Shown: in pieces, positions 23,891 to 32,358 of the stretch
How the letters are laid out: each line of letters opens with the position of its first letter
Numbering within the stretch: position 1 is the stretch's first letter
Source: Chryseobacterium hagamense
GTDB lineage: Bacteria > Bacteroidota > Bacteroidia > Flavobacteriales > Weeksellaceae
NCBI RefSeq assembly: GCF_007991455.1
Contig: NZ_BJYJ01000010.1
Span: 1 to 64,000 of the forward strand
Direction: 5' to 3'
DNA: 64,000 bases
The notes under the pieces: model-generated
Seen by the model: only the letters and a program-made list of their open reading frames with translations
Databases searched by the model: none
What the model was told of the DNA's origin: nothing
Made by a program: the position numbers and the translations under genes

Positions 23891-25465
23891 TTAGTGTACA
23901 CCGCTTAGATCTATTTTTTCCTTGCTTTTCCGCTCTTTCACGAAAAGAATGAACGGAATACAGATCAGGAAGATCACTCCGAGATAAAGGAAGACATCCA
24001 TATAGGAAAGTACGGTGGCCTGTTTTGTGACGGAGAGGTCGAGCATTTTATAAGCGGCATTCATGGCGGCGTCGGGCGTCATTCCTTTAGCCATAAAGCT
24101 TCCTTTCAGGGCCTGCAGCCTTTGCTGAACGGCAAGATCCGTTTCATCGAGATGGGAAATCAGGTTTACCCTGTATTTCTGGCTCGCATTGGCAATGAAT
24201 GTCGTGATTCCGGCAATTCCGAAAGATCCGCCCAGCTGTCTCATCATCCCGGTAAAGGCAGCACCCTGGCCGATCTCCTGGCCCTTCAGCGTACTTAAAG
24301 ACAGTGAGGTGATCGGAATAAATAAGAGTCCCAGACCGGCCCCTCTTACAATCAGCATCCAGAAAAAGGCATCTTTGCCGGTATCAGGCGTCAGGATCTT
24401 ATAGCCCCAGAAGCTGTAGATAAAGAAGATGAACAGTCCCAGCGAAACAAGTACCTGCTGTTTGGCCCCTTTGGACAGCAACCGTCCGATGATCGGCATC
24501 ATGAAAGCGGTCGTCAGTGCGGCCGGGATCATCAGTGCACCTGATTGCAGGGCCGTCCATCCCAGAATACTCTGCGTATATAAAGGGACGATGAATGTTG
24601 AGCCGTATAAACCGAATCCCAAGACAAAGGACATCACGGTACCAATCCTTAAATTGCTGTTTTTGAGAACCCGGAGTTCCACAATGGGATATTTGAAGGT
24701 AAGCTCCCTCCAGAGGAACAGGATAAATCCCAGAACAGCAGATGTGGTCAGCGCAACGATCCACCCGCTGGCAAACCAGTCTTCTTCGTGCCCTCTTTCA
24801 AGAATATACTGCAGCGATCCTACGGTTACTGCCAGCAAGGCAATCCCCAGCCAGTCGACATCGGAAGCTTTTCTTTTTTCGGCAAATTTCGGGCTCCGTA
24901 CAAACTGCAGGGTCATTAAGGTTGCCGCAATCCCGATCGGGATATTGATGTAGAAAATATACGGCCAGCTGAAGTTATCCACGATGTATCCTCCAAGCGG
25001 CGGACCTAACGTAGGGCCGATAATAACGCCCAGACCGTAAATGGCCTGCGCCATGCTTCTTTTTTCCACCGGATACGACTCCGTAATGATCGTCTGGGAA
25101 GTTACCAGAAGCGCACCTCCTCCGATTCCCTGCATCAGACGGAAAAATACCAGTTCCCAGATATTCGTTGCATTTCCGCAGAGAAAGGAGAACACGGTAA
25201 ATATAATAATGGATGCGGCAAAGTAATTCCTCCGTCCGAACTGCTGGGAAAGCCAGCTTGTCATCGGTACAATAATTACGTTCCCGATCGCATACGCCGT
25301 AATCACCCAGCCCACTTCCGAAAGGGTGGCCCCGAGGTTCCCCTTCATTTCATTAAGGGCAACATTTACAATCGTGGAGTCCACAATTTCAAGCAGGGCA
25401 CAAAGGATGGCCGTAATCGTAATGATTACCCTTCGGGCTCCATATTCTACTAATGAATCTTGCAT
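23891..25465 (-). CDS. emrB: DHA2-family MFS multidrug efflux transporter (EmrB/QacA type)
   Basis: 524 residues with 14 predicted membrane helices. DHA2 features: LLEIVDSTIVNVALNEMKG (helix 1), GWVITAYAIGNVIIVPMTSW, and antiporter motif C in GVIIGPTLGPPLGGYIVD. It exports drugs or other amphiphiles by proton antiport. With the periplasmic adaptor EmrA (26161) and the outer-membrane channel (27284) it forms a tripartite pump. Unusually, 695 bp separate it from emrA, and this space holds an inverted-repeat element; the three other genes of the operon are tightly packed. R1 copy F abuts its stop. Confidence 0.93.
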   Translation of the reverse strand: MQDSLVEYGARRVIITITAILCALLEIVDSTIVNVALNEMKGNLGATLSEVGWVITAYAIGNVIIVPMTSWLSQQFGRRNYFAASIIIFTVFSFLCGNATNIWELVFFRLMQGIGGGALLVTSQTIITESYPVEKRSMAQAIYGLGVIIGPTLGPPLGGYIVDNFSWPYIFYINIPIGIAATLMTLQFVRSPKFAEKRKASDVDWLGIALLAVTVGSLQYILERGHEEDWFASGWIVALTTSAVLGFILFLWRELTFKYPIVELRVLKNSNLRIGTVMSFVLGFGLYGSTFIVPLYTQSILGWTALQSGALMIPAALTTAFMMPIIGRLLSKGAKQQVLVSLGLFIFFIYSFWGYKILTPDTGKDAFFWMLIVRGAGLGLLFIPITSLSLSTLKGQEIGQGAAFTGMMRQLGGSFGIAGITTFIANASQKYRVNLISHLDETDLAVQQRLQALKGSFMAKGMTPDAAMNAAYKMLDLSVTKQATVLSYMDVFLYLGVIFLICIPFILFVKERKSKEKIDLSGVH

Positions 25466-25688
25466 AGTTTTTTCGGTATTAAAAATCAGGAGATCATAAG
25501 ATCCGGAAATTTCTGATCAGAACAAGGAGTAACGAACTAACTTCATTCTGTTTTAAATGAGATTGAGATTCAGGCTGAGTTTGATTTTTAGAGATCTTCG
25601 CTCTTCCTAACTTTAAATCTTAAGGTTTAATTTCAGTCATTGAGATCCGGATCTCCTGACCTCCCGTATTTTAATGGTATTTTTATAA

Positions 25689-26033
25689 AAGTGAATTGTC
25701 ATTAGCTCATCAGCATGGTTGTCAGTACTGCTTCATTAATCTTCTGCATCCAGACGGAATCTTTCTTCAAGCCTCTTCATGACAGCCTCTGCTTCATATT
25801 CTCCCTGCATAACTGATTTGTTTTCATGCGGCCTCCTCTTCATCATCGGTTCCTCTCCTTCTATCCCGGCATCATCAGGAACCCTGCTTCAGGCACCGCT
25901 TTCCTCCTCATCATCAGTCTTCCGCATCATTTCCACCTCACCGGCTGCTTCCGTTCTCCAGCTCCCGCATCATCAGTCTGCCTCTTCAAATCCTCATCAT
26001 TCTGACCTTCGTCCGCAAACTGACAATTCACTT
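25689..26033. repeat. 345-bp inverted-repeat element inside the efflux operon
   Basis: Perfect 13-bp inverted ends: AAGTGAATTGTCA at 25689-25701 and TGACAATTCACTT at 26021-26033. The interior is strongly pyrimidine-rich on the plus strand with many CATCATCA and CCTCTTCA words. No credible ORF: the 120-codon plus-strand frame is low complexity. Confidence 0.7.
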
Positions 26034-26057
26034 ATAAATTATTTTATGGTAATAAAG

Positions 26058-26147
26058 GAATTGTCAATGGTTCTTCTTCCATTTCACAGTCAATTTTGCC
26101 TCTTCATTTTCTCTTACGATCAACCTCATCTGCAGCATTGACAATTC
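26058..26147. repeat. Second, 90-bp copy with the same inverted ends
   Basis: GAATTGTCAATG at 26058-26069 pairs with CATTGACAATTC at 26136-26147. The ends match those of the 345-bp element 25 bp away, so two related units lie in tandem between emrA and emrB. Confidence 0.6.
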
Positions 26148-26160
26148 ACTTTAAGTTTTA

Positions 26161-27264
26161 TTATTTTAATGATACCTCTGCTTTTACGTTCATCCCGGTT
26201 CTGAGTTTCTGGGCGATATTTTTATCAAGGTTTACGAAATTGATTTTCACCGGAAGCCTCTGGACAACCTTTACGAAGTTCCCGCTGGCATTATCCGGAG
26301 GAAGGATGGAGAAGGTTGCTCCCGTTGCCGGAGAGAAAGAGCTTACCACTCCTTCGAATTCCTTGTCAGGAAAAGCATCGATTTCAATTTTCACTTTCTG
26401 TCCTTCTACCATTTTGTCCACCTGGGTTTCCTTGAAATTGGCCACAACCCATTTCTGGTCATTTTTCACCAATGCAAACAATTGAGAACCGGCCTGAAGA
26501 TATTGTCCGGCCTGGATCGGCACTTTTCCTACATACCCGTCTTCAGGTGCTAAAATTACCGTATACGATAAATTCAGTTTGGCATTTTCCACATCCACTT
26601 CCCTCTGTTTCGCAACGGAGCCAGCCACGCTGATCTGCTGGGAGCTTGCTGCCGTCTGTGAGGAAGCGATATTAGTCTGTTGGGCAATCTGGTTTCTCTG
26701 GTCGATCAAAACCTGCAATTGCCTGTCGGCCGTCTGTTTTGCAGCCAGTGCCTGCTCGTACTGCTGTTCCGTAATCGAATGGTCTTTTACCAGGTTTGCA
26801 TATCTTTTAAGATCCTGAGACGTTTTCCACACATTTACCTTTGCAGCTTCGATCTGTGCATTCGCTGTCGTAACGGCTGCCTGGGACGAACCGATGTTTT
26901 TGGAAGTTGCCGTCGTGCTCGCCTGTGCATTCGAAATATTGCTCTTTGCCGTCGCCAGAGCTGCTTCAGCCTGTGCCAGAGCCAGTTTCTGATCTCTGCT
27001 GTCCAGGATAATCAGCGTATCTCCTTTTTTTACAAACTGATTGTCTTTTACCTTTACTTCCGTTACATATCCCGGAATCTTTGAAATCACCGGGGCAAGG
27101 TTGGATGCAATCTGTGCATCGTCGGTTTCTTCGTGCGACTGTCCGTAGGTGTACGTGTTGTATCCGTAGATTCCTCCGCCAATCAGGACAACTGCCAAAA
27201 TAATAGGAAAGACTAGGCTTTTCTTCTTTTTAGGTTCAGTAGCTGGGGTCGTATTATTTTCCAT
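26161..27264 (-). CDS. emrA: Periplasmic adaptor subunit of the efflux pump (HlyD/EmrA family)
   Basis: 367 residues. One membrane anchor (about 15-32, SLVFPIILAVVLIGGGIYGY), the EmrA signature HEETDDAQIASNLAP, a biotinyl-lipoyl half-motif (VKDNQFVKKGDTLIILD), a long coiled-coil hairpin rich in Ala and Gln (about 80-205), and a second lipoyl half with beta-barrel (APEDGYVGKVPIQAGQYL). It bridges the EmrB transporter and the outer-membrane channel. It lies 19 bp after the tolC-like gene, in the same operon. Confidence 0.93.
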   Translation of the reverse strand: MENNTTPATEPKKKKSLVFPIILAVVLIGGGIYGYNTYTYGQSHEETDDAQIASNLAPVISKIPGYVTEVKVKDNQFVKKGDTLIILDSRDQKLALAQAEAALATAKSNISNAQASTTATSKNIGSSQAAVTTANAQIEAAKVNVWKTSQDLKRYANLVKDHSITEQQYEQALAAKQTADRQLQVLIDQRNQIAQQTNIASSQTAASSQQISVAGSVAKQREVDVENAKLNLSYTVILAPEDGYVGKVPIQAGQYLQAGSQLFALVKNDQKWVVANFKETQVDKMVEGQKVKIEIDAFPDKEFEGVVSSFSPATGATFSILPPDNASGNFVKVVQRLPVKINFVNLDKNIAQKLRTGMNVKAEVSLK

Positions 27265-27283
27265 GTTGGGTTTCGTTCTTTAT

Positions 27284-28594
27284 TTATTTAATTGTTAAAG
27301 TTCCTGTAGTCTGTAATAATTTCCGGTAGGCCAGTGCAGCATCTGCTTTTGCATTAATCACCCCTACATTGGCGGCAATCTGTGCGGCATCGGCATCCAG
27401 GAGCTCGGTCATCGTTGCCAGCCCATTGTCGTATTTATTCTTTGTAATCCGGTAATTCTCATTGGCCTGCTCGGCAGATTTTTCGAAAACGGCAATTCTC
27501 TTTTTAGAATAATCCGTATTCTGATATTCTCTGTTCACGTCCAGCTTGATGTTGTCATTCAGCAATTCATTATTGGCGGCCAGCTGCATCTCTCTTGCCT
27601 GGGACTGCTTCAGGGAAGAATTCTCTTTCCACAGATTAGATAAGTTGTAGGAAATTCCGACACCGACGTTCACTGCATTATAGAGGGTTAAAAATTTAGG
27701 GATATCTGCAGCCACATAGCCTCCGGTAAAGGCAATGGACGGCAGGTTTTCTGCTTTTGCCGATCGGGTTCCCAGGGCAGCGGCTTGTCTTTGCTTATCC
27801 AGAGCCTGAAGGTCTTTGCGGTTTTCCCTGGCTTCACTGAGGTAAAAGTCAACAGGTCTTACATCGGTACCTTCCTCGATATAATTCTGGTCCACTTCAA
27901 TTTCCGTTGTTTCCGGAAGCCCTAGAAGCAGGTCCATATTGATGTTGGCAATATTATAATTGTTTTTGGCTTCCAGCAGCTGCAGCTCAATATTCGAAGT
28001 CTGAAGATTGGCTTTCAACCGGTCGTTTCTGGCAATGACCCCATTGTTTTCGAGCTTCAGGAAGGTTTCATCCCTTTTCTGGGAGGCAGAAAGATTTTCT
28101 TCCAGTACCCTGATCGACTGGTTGGCTTTGAACAGGTTGTTGTAGGCCTGCGCAACATTGTACGCAATCGCTACCTTGTCACTTTCGGTGCTCAGTTTTG
28201 AAGCTTCGACCAGATATTTTGCCGATTCGATCCCGTATTTTATTCTTCCGCCGCTGTAAATCGGAATGCTCAGATTTGCTGATCCGTAAGCTACCTGATG
28301 GATTTCAGGGCCTCCGCCGGCAACACCGGGAAGCTTGATGTTCACATTCGGTTTTAAAGGAAGATACAGGTAACTTCCCGAAACGGAAAGCTCGGGCAGC
28401 TGCCTGTTTTTAGCCGCAAGCAGATCTGCGGTGGCTTCTTCGATTTTGGCGGCATCGATTTTCAGGTTCTTGCTGTTTTGAATACCGAGCTGTACGGCTT
28501 CATCGAGGGTAAGTGTTTTTTTCTCCTGGGCATTGGCATTTGCCATTCCTACAAACAAGGCCAGCGCAAGGACGGAGTTATTTATTTTCTTCAT
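27284..28594 (-). CDS. tolC: TolC-family outer-membrane efflux channel
   Basis: 436 residues with a signal peptide ending GMANANAQ and two OEP repeats of helical hairpins (about 25-210 and 225-430), as expected for a trimeric channel. Typical OEP segments: LDEAVQLGIQNSKNLKIDAA near the start and ITKNKYDNGLATMTELLDAD near the end. It overlaps the tetR stop by 17 nt and precedes emrA by 19 bp, so it supplies the outer-membrane part of the EmrAB pump. Confidence 0.92.
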   Translation of the reverse strand: MKKINNSVLALALFVGMANANAQEKKTLTLDEAVQLGIQNSKNLKIDAAKIEEATADLLAAKNRQLPELSVSGSYLYLPLKPNVNIKLPGVAGGGPEIHQVAYGSANLSIPIYSGGRIKYGIESAKYLVEASKLSTESDKVAIAYNVAQAYNNLFKANQSIRVLEENLSASQKRDETFLKLENNGVIARNDRLKANLQTSNIELQLLEAKNNYNIANINMDLLLGLPETTEIEVDQNYIEEGTDVRPVDFYLSEARENRKDLQALDKQRQAAALGTRSAKAENLPSIAFTGGYVAADIPKFLTLYNAVNVGVGISYNLSNLWKENSSLKQSQAREMQLAANNELLNDNIKLDVNREYQNTDYSKKRIAVFEKSAEQANENYRITKNKYDNGLATMTELLDADAAQIAANVGVINAKADAALAYRKLLQTTGTLTIK

Positions 28595-29204
28595 AACCTA
28601 AAAGGTCTTTAAGTAAGTATTTAATATGTGTGTTAAGTTCTGTGTAATACTTTTCATCGAAAACGGTTTCATCATTGGTGTCATTCAGGAATTCCTTATA
28701 CATTTCCTTGGCATTGAAGGCATAGAATAAAGTTCCGCTGATCGTAGAATGCAGAAGGTAGATCGGAGGGTTCTTAGTGAAAATCCCGTTCTTCAGACCG
28801 CTTTCCAGTATTTTGGAATACATCGCGATAAATCCCAGTTTGGCTTGCTTCAGAAGTTCCACAATATGGGGATTTTCTGTATAAAGCTGTTCCCGCTGCA
28901 TGATCCTGTAAAAACATTTCTGGTGTCTGATCTTGCCTACAAACTGGTCGACGATCTTATTTATTTTTTCCCAGTCATCAATGTCCGTCCTTTCCAGAAT
29001 ATCTTTGGAGAAAAACTGCCCTTCATCCATCCTGTATTCCACCAATTTCTCGTACAGCTTCTCCTTGGAACCGAAATAATAGGAAATCATCGAAATATTT
29101 ACATTGGCTGCCTTTGCGATTTCCCGGGTGGAAGTTCCCTCAAAACCTTTCTCTGCAAAAAGCTTTTCGGCGGCAAACAATATATTATCTTCTTTTGAAA
29201 TCAT
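28578..29204 (-). CDS. TetR-family repressor of the efflux operon
   Basis: 208 residues. The N-terminal HTH (about 8-50) reads AEKLFAEKGFEGTSTREIAK and AANVNISMISYYFGSKEKLY; the C-terminal half is a helical ligand-binding domain. It is the first gene of tetR-tolC-emrA-emrB, overlapping tolC by 17 nt. A promoter box lies at 29234-29241 and a candidate palindromic operator at 29259-29272, which together predict autoregulation. The inducer is unknown. Confidence 0.92.
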   Translation of the reverse strand: MISKEDNILFAAEKLFAEKGFEGTSTREIAKAANVNISMISYYFGSKEKLYEKLVEYRMDEGQFFSKDILERTDIDDWEKINKIVDQFVGKIRHQKCFYRIMQREQLYTENPHIVELLKQAKLGFIAMYSKILESGLKNGIFTKNPPIYLLHSTISGTLFYAFNAKEMYKEFLNDTNDETVFDEKYYTELNTHIKYLLKDLLGYEENK

Positions 29205-29233
29205 CTTAATACGTTCTCATTTTTTTGACGTTG

Positions 29234-29241
29234 CAAATTTA
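29234..29241 (-). promoter_or_regulatory. Efflux-operon promoter -7 box (TAAATTTG)
   Basis: It fits TAnnTTTG on the minus strand, 29 bp upstream of the tetR ATG. Confidence 0.6.
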
Positions 29242-29258
29242 CGACCAATTCCGAATAA

Positions 29259-29272
29259 ATCAAACGATTGAT
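29259..29272. promoter_or_regulatory. Candidate TetR operator
   Basis: Palindrome ATCAA-ACGA-TTGAT, starting 17 bp upstream of the -7 box and so overlapping the expected -33 region. A half-site-like ACGATTGATAT recurs about 45 bp further on. The size and position suit a TetR dimer. Confidence 0.45.
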
Positions 29273-29510
29273 TGATTTTTTAATGTATTTTTAATATTTA
29301 ATTATTAAAACGATTGATATTCAGATATTTATAAACTATTCAAAAAATTAATAATTATAATAGACCGGAATTTCAAGGCAATTATGAGTTATATCATATC
29401 ATTTTTAAGGTCTGAAAAAACCGCATTGGCAGCCTGTACGCTTAAATTGATGTCATTTTGATTATTCCTGATCCTAATCCCAAAAAAATGATATTGACTT
29501 TTACTAAAAA

Positions 29511-29908
29511 TTAACGTGAACTCAAAGTAGAATTCGGATGAAATGGCTGGAAGAGGGAAGCTGGATGCCGAAAGTTCTTTCTGTCAGAAACGGGATCGGA
29601 GGTCCTGACAGTCAAACTAAACATTTGTCATTCTATGAGGAAGTTTTTCTTTAATACTGGCTCAAATCGTCTTTATTTTTAATTAAATAAAAGACTGAAT
29701 ACAAATCAAATACGATAAATTTGTAGTAGCTTAAAGTTCCGGAAGGACGGCTTGTTATAGGGTAGGATAAAATCCTGCCAGAAGTATGGACCATTGATTT
29801 ATTCTACGGAGTCATTCTATTTACATCCTGAATTGAATGAGCCTTAATTTAGCTTTTGAATCAATTAACCATTTGAATATAAGCCAAATACAGCAGGATT
29901 TACGTTAA
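29511..29908. repeat. Dispersed element R1, copy H (about 398 bp)
   Basis: It starts TTAACGTGAACTC and ends GATTTACGTTAA. It contains GGAAGAGGGAAGCTGGATGC, TAGGATAAAATCCTGCCAGA and GACGGCTTGTTATAG, all matched in copy G. Same orientation as copy G, 81 bp away. 29273-29510 contains no gene. Confidence 0.7.
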
Positions 29909-29989
29909 AGATAAAAGTATGGTCTATCCGATTTGCCTTTCTCTTTTTAAAATTGTTCAGGAATAAAAGAAAATGCTTTTAGTATTAAA

Positions 29990-30361
29990 TTAACGTGAAT
30001 TCGAGGTACAAACCGTAAATAAAGGCTGGAAGAGGGAAGCCGGATGCCGGAAGTTTCTCTTGTCAGGCATAGGATCAAAGGTCCTGATCATTAAACTGAA
30101 TAAGTTATCGCTTTACCAGAGGAGTTCTTATTCAATCCTGAATAACCGGCCTTTTTTTTATCAGGGAGGGATTTCTCTTGTTTTAAATCCTGAAAGGACG
30201 GCTTAGTACATGATAGGATAAAATCCTATCAGAAGCATAAACCGTGTATTTGTTCCGGTAAAATGAGTATTATTTAAAATCCCGACTGAATCACTTTCAT
30301 TTTTATTTTTGAATTAAATAATCGGCTGAATATGATGTTGATACGGTCGAACTCATGTTAA
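29990..30361. repeat. Dispersed element R1, copy G (reference, 372 bp)
   Basis: The best-formed copy: TTAACGTGAATTCG at the left and CGAACTCATGTTAA at the right form near-perfect 14-bp inverted ends. The interior carries GAAGAGGGAAGCCGGATGCC, AAAGGTCCTGATCATTAAAC and TAGGATAAAATCCTATCAGA (itself a small hairpin). No ORF. 30362-30531 has no gene. Confidence 0.8.
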
Positions 30362-30531
30362 ATTGGCCTTTACAAAACCTGACGGTTTATTCATTTACCT
30401 AATTTCACACTATGCAACTTTGCTTTTGTGAGTTAAAAGAAAAGATGCCCTGAAATCAAAAAAGATTTTGGGATATTGTTGATAAAACTGACAAAAAAAC
30501 AGGCTGTCCGCCAATTTCGAATGACTGCTGT

Positions 30532-31650
30532 TTACGAATTCTTGTGAATATACCGTGAAAGCTTGATCCCCAGGTCTGTCCAGACAATCCGCGGATTGCC
30601 GTTACGGGTTAAATGCAGATCGGCGGTGCTGATTTCTTCCAGAATGCTTTCAATATTTGCCCCGGAGATAAACTTTGAAAAACCGGCCCAGTTGAAACCG
30701 TTGGCATTGATCTTCTTATACACCAATTCTTCCGACTGGTAATTCTGAAGCAGTGCCAGCCTGAAAATCTCCGAGCAGTAATTTAAAAAGTTCTTTTGTT
30801 TTTCGCGGTTCCAGCCGGCAATTTCCCGGGCCCAAAGGATGATGCTTCTTAAAAATTCCGGTTTCTTTTTTACCATGAAGGCATCCCGTACCCACTGCAC
30901 AAACAGCTTTTCAAATTCTTCGTTCTTGCTTCCCGACCGGAGCAGTTTCAGGGCGTCATTCAAATCACCCTGCGCTTCATGAACGACTTCTTTGATCTTC
31001 GGATCATCGGTGCTGAAATTCTTTTTCAGGTAAGCTTCCAGGTCGGCATCGGTAATCCTCGGAACTTCCACGATCTGTGTCCTGGAAAGAATGGTAGGCA
31101 AAATATCGTTTACTGACTCCGCCGTAAGCAGGATAACGGTCTTGGCAGGCGGTTCCTCGAGGAATTTAAGAAATTTGTTGGCGGCCGCGACATTCATTTT
31201 ATCGGCTCTCCACACGATCAGGATCTTGGTTCCGCCTTCATAGCTTTTCAAGGCAAACTTCTGGTTCTGGTCATCGATTTCGTCGGCGGAAATAAACAGC
31301 TGCTTGTTCTCCGACTGTAAAAAAGCCGTCCAGTCGTCATAGCTTGCATAAGGAGATTTTAATATCATTTCCCGGAATTCTTCAAACTTATTTTTACTTA
31401 AAGAATTTTTATTGTCCGTGAACACCGGAAAGCTGAAATGCAGATCGAGATGGTTGAGGTGTTCTACTCTGGAAGCGGCATGCTCATTCTCTCGGCTCAG
31501 GACTTCTTTGGCATAGGCCAGAACCATCGGCAACGTTCCGTACCCTTCTTTTCCCGTGAAAAGCTGGGCGTGGCTGACTCTGTTTTCGGCAATGCTGTCT
31601 CTGAGAAGTTTCTTCAGGTTTTCCTGTCCGGCGATGTTCTCCCAATTCAT
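30532..31650 (-). CDS. holB: DNA polymerase III subunit delta'
   Basis: 372 residues of the clamp-loader AAA+ fold. It begins MNWENIAGQENLKKLLRDSI and has SHAQLFTGKEGYGTLPMVLA in the Walker A position without the Lys, as is normal for the non-hydrolysing delta' subunit. KILIVWRADKMNVAAANKFL and LKFLEEPPAKTVILLTAES are the delta'/tau sensor motifs. It loads the sliding clamp at the replication fork. Its promoter box ends 4 bp before the ATG, which suggests leaderless translation. Confidence 0.93.
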   Translation of the reverse strand: MNWENIAGQENLKKLLRDSIAENRVSHAQLFTGKEGYGTLPMVLAYAKEVLSRENEHAASRVEHLNHLDLHFSFPVFTDNKNSLSKNKFEEFREMILKSPYASYDDWTAFLQSENKQLFISADEIDDQNQKFALKSYEGGTKILIVWRADKMNVAAANKFLKFLEEPPAKTVILLTAESVNDILPTILSRTQIVEVPRITDADLEAYLKKNFSTDDPKIKEVVHEAQGDLNDALKLLRSGSKNEEFEKLFVQWVRDAFMVKKKPEFLRSIILWAREIAGWNREKQKNFLNYCSEIFRLALLQNYQSEELVYKKINANGFNWAGFSKFISGANIESILEEISTADLHLTRNGNPRIVWTDLGIKLSRYIHKNS

Positions 31651-31654
31651 GGCC

Positions 31655-31662
31655 CAAAGATA
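31655..31662 (-). promoter_or_regulatory. holB promoter -7 box (TATCTTTG)
   Basis: A TAnnTTTG match on the minus strand with only GGCC between it and the ATG, so transcription would begin at or next to the start codon. Confidence 0.6.
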
Positions 31663-31689
31663 AAAAAATTGTAGGTTATTGTCATGTCA

Positions 31690-32262
31690 ATTTTAGGGAA
31701 TGGAAAATTTCGCGTTGCGAGTGAATGGTGAATGTTCATACGCTGGAAGATGACAAGTAAAGAAGATTGACTATTGACCCGAAGGAATTGACCATTTCAA
31801 TTAAGGCAACAGTGAATTTTGCCGCCGCAAGTGGATGGACAATCTTATGCATGAAGAAGATTGACCAGTGCGGCGAATTGACCACTCACCATTTACTTTA
31901 AAGGTATGCGGTGCAAAAAACCGCCCCATCAAAAATTCTTTTGAAATATTCGCCACTTCTGCGGCTTCCGGAGGGAAATTGCGGTTAAGGGTTTAAGCGA
32001 GTCTTATTTTGATTAAAACCTGCTTTGAGAGATTTCATCAAATGACCGGCGCAGGAAATTCGACATTCACAACATGTCAATGGGGAATTTTGCTGCCGCA
32101 AGACAATGGCGAACCTCATGTGTAAAAAAGATTGACGAGCGAAACAGATTCACTATTCACTATTCACTATTCACCCAAAGGAATGGATCATTTACTATTG
32201 ACGAGCGAAGCGGATTGCCCCTTCACTATTCACCATTGCCCATTCACAACACAAGCGGCCGT
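31690..32262. repeat. Dispersed repeat family R2, copy 2
   Basis: Arrays of phrases such as ATTGACCCGAAGGAATTGACC, AGTGAATTTTGCCGCCGCAA, GACGAGCGAAGCGGATTG and TTCACTATTCACTATTCACC. The conserved core (about 31921-31996, CAAAAATTCTTTTGAAATAT through GCGGTTAAGGGTTTAAG) matches those at 1997 and 52945. A 76-codon frame here is repeat-derived. Confidence 0.7.
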
Positions 32263-32358
32263 TTTCCCTCTGATTTTGCCTTAACAAACTTTAACCTCAT
32301 ATAATTTTTACAATTCATTAATATTTAAGATATTTGCGCATTATTTTAAAAATAAAGA

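Noticed and set aside
25779..26141. 120-codon plus-strand ORF between emrA and emrB
   Set aside because: Low-complexity Ser/Pro/His translation of a pyrimidine tract inside an inverted-repeat element; no start context.
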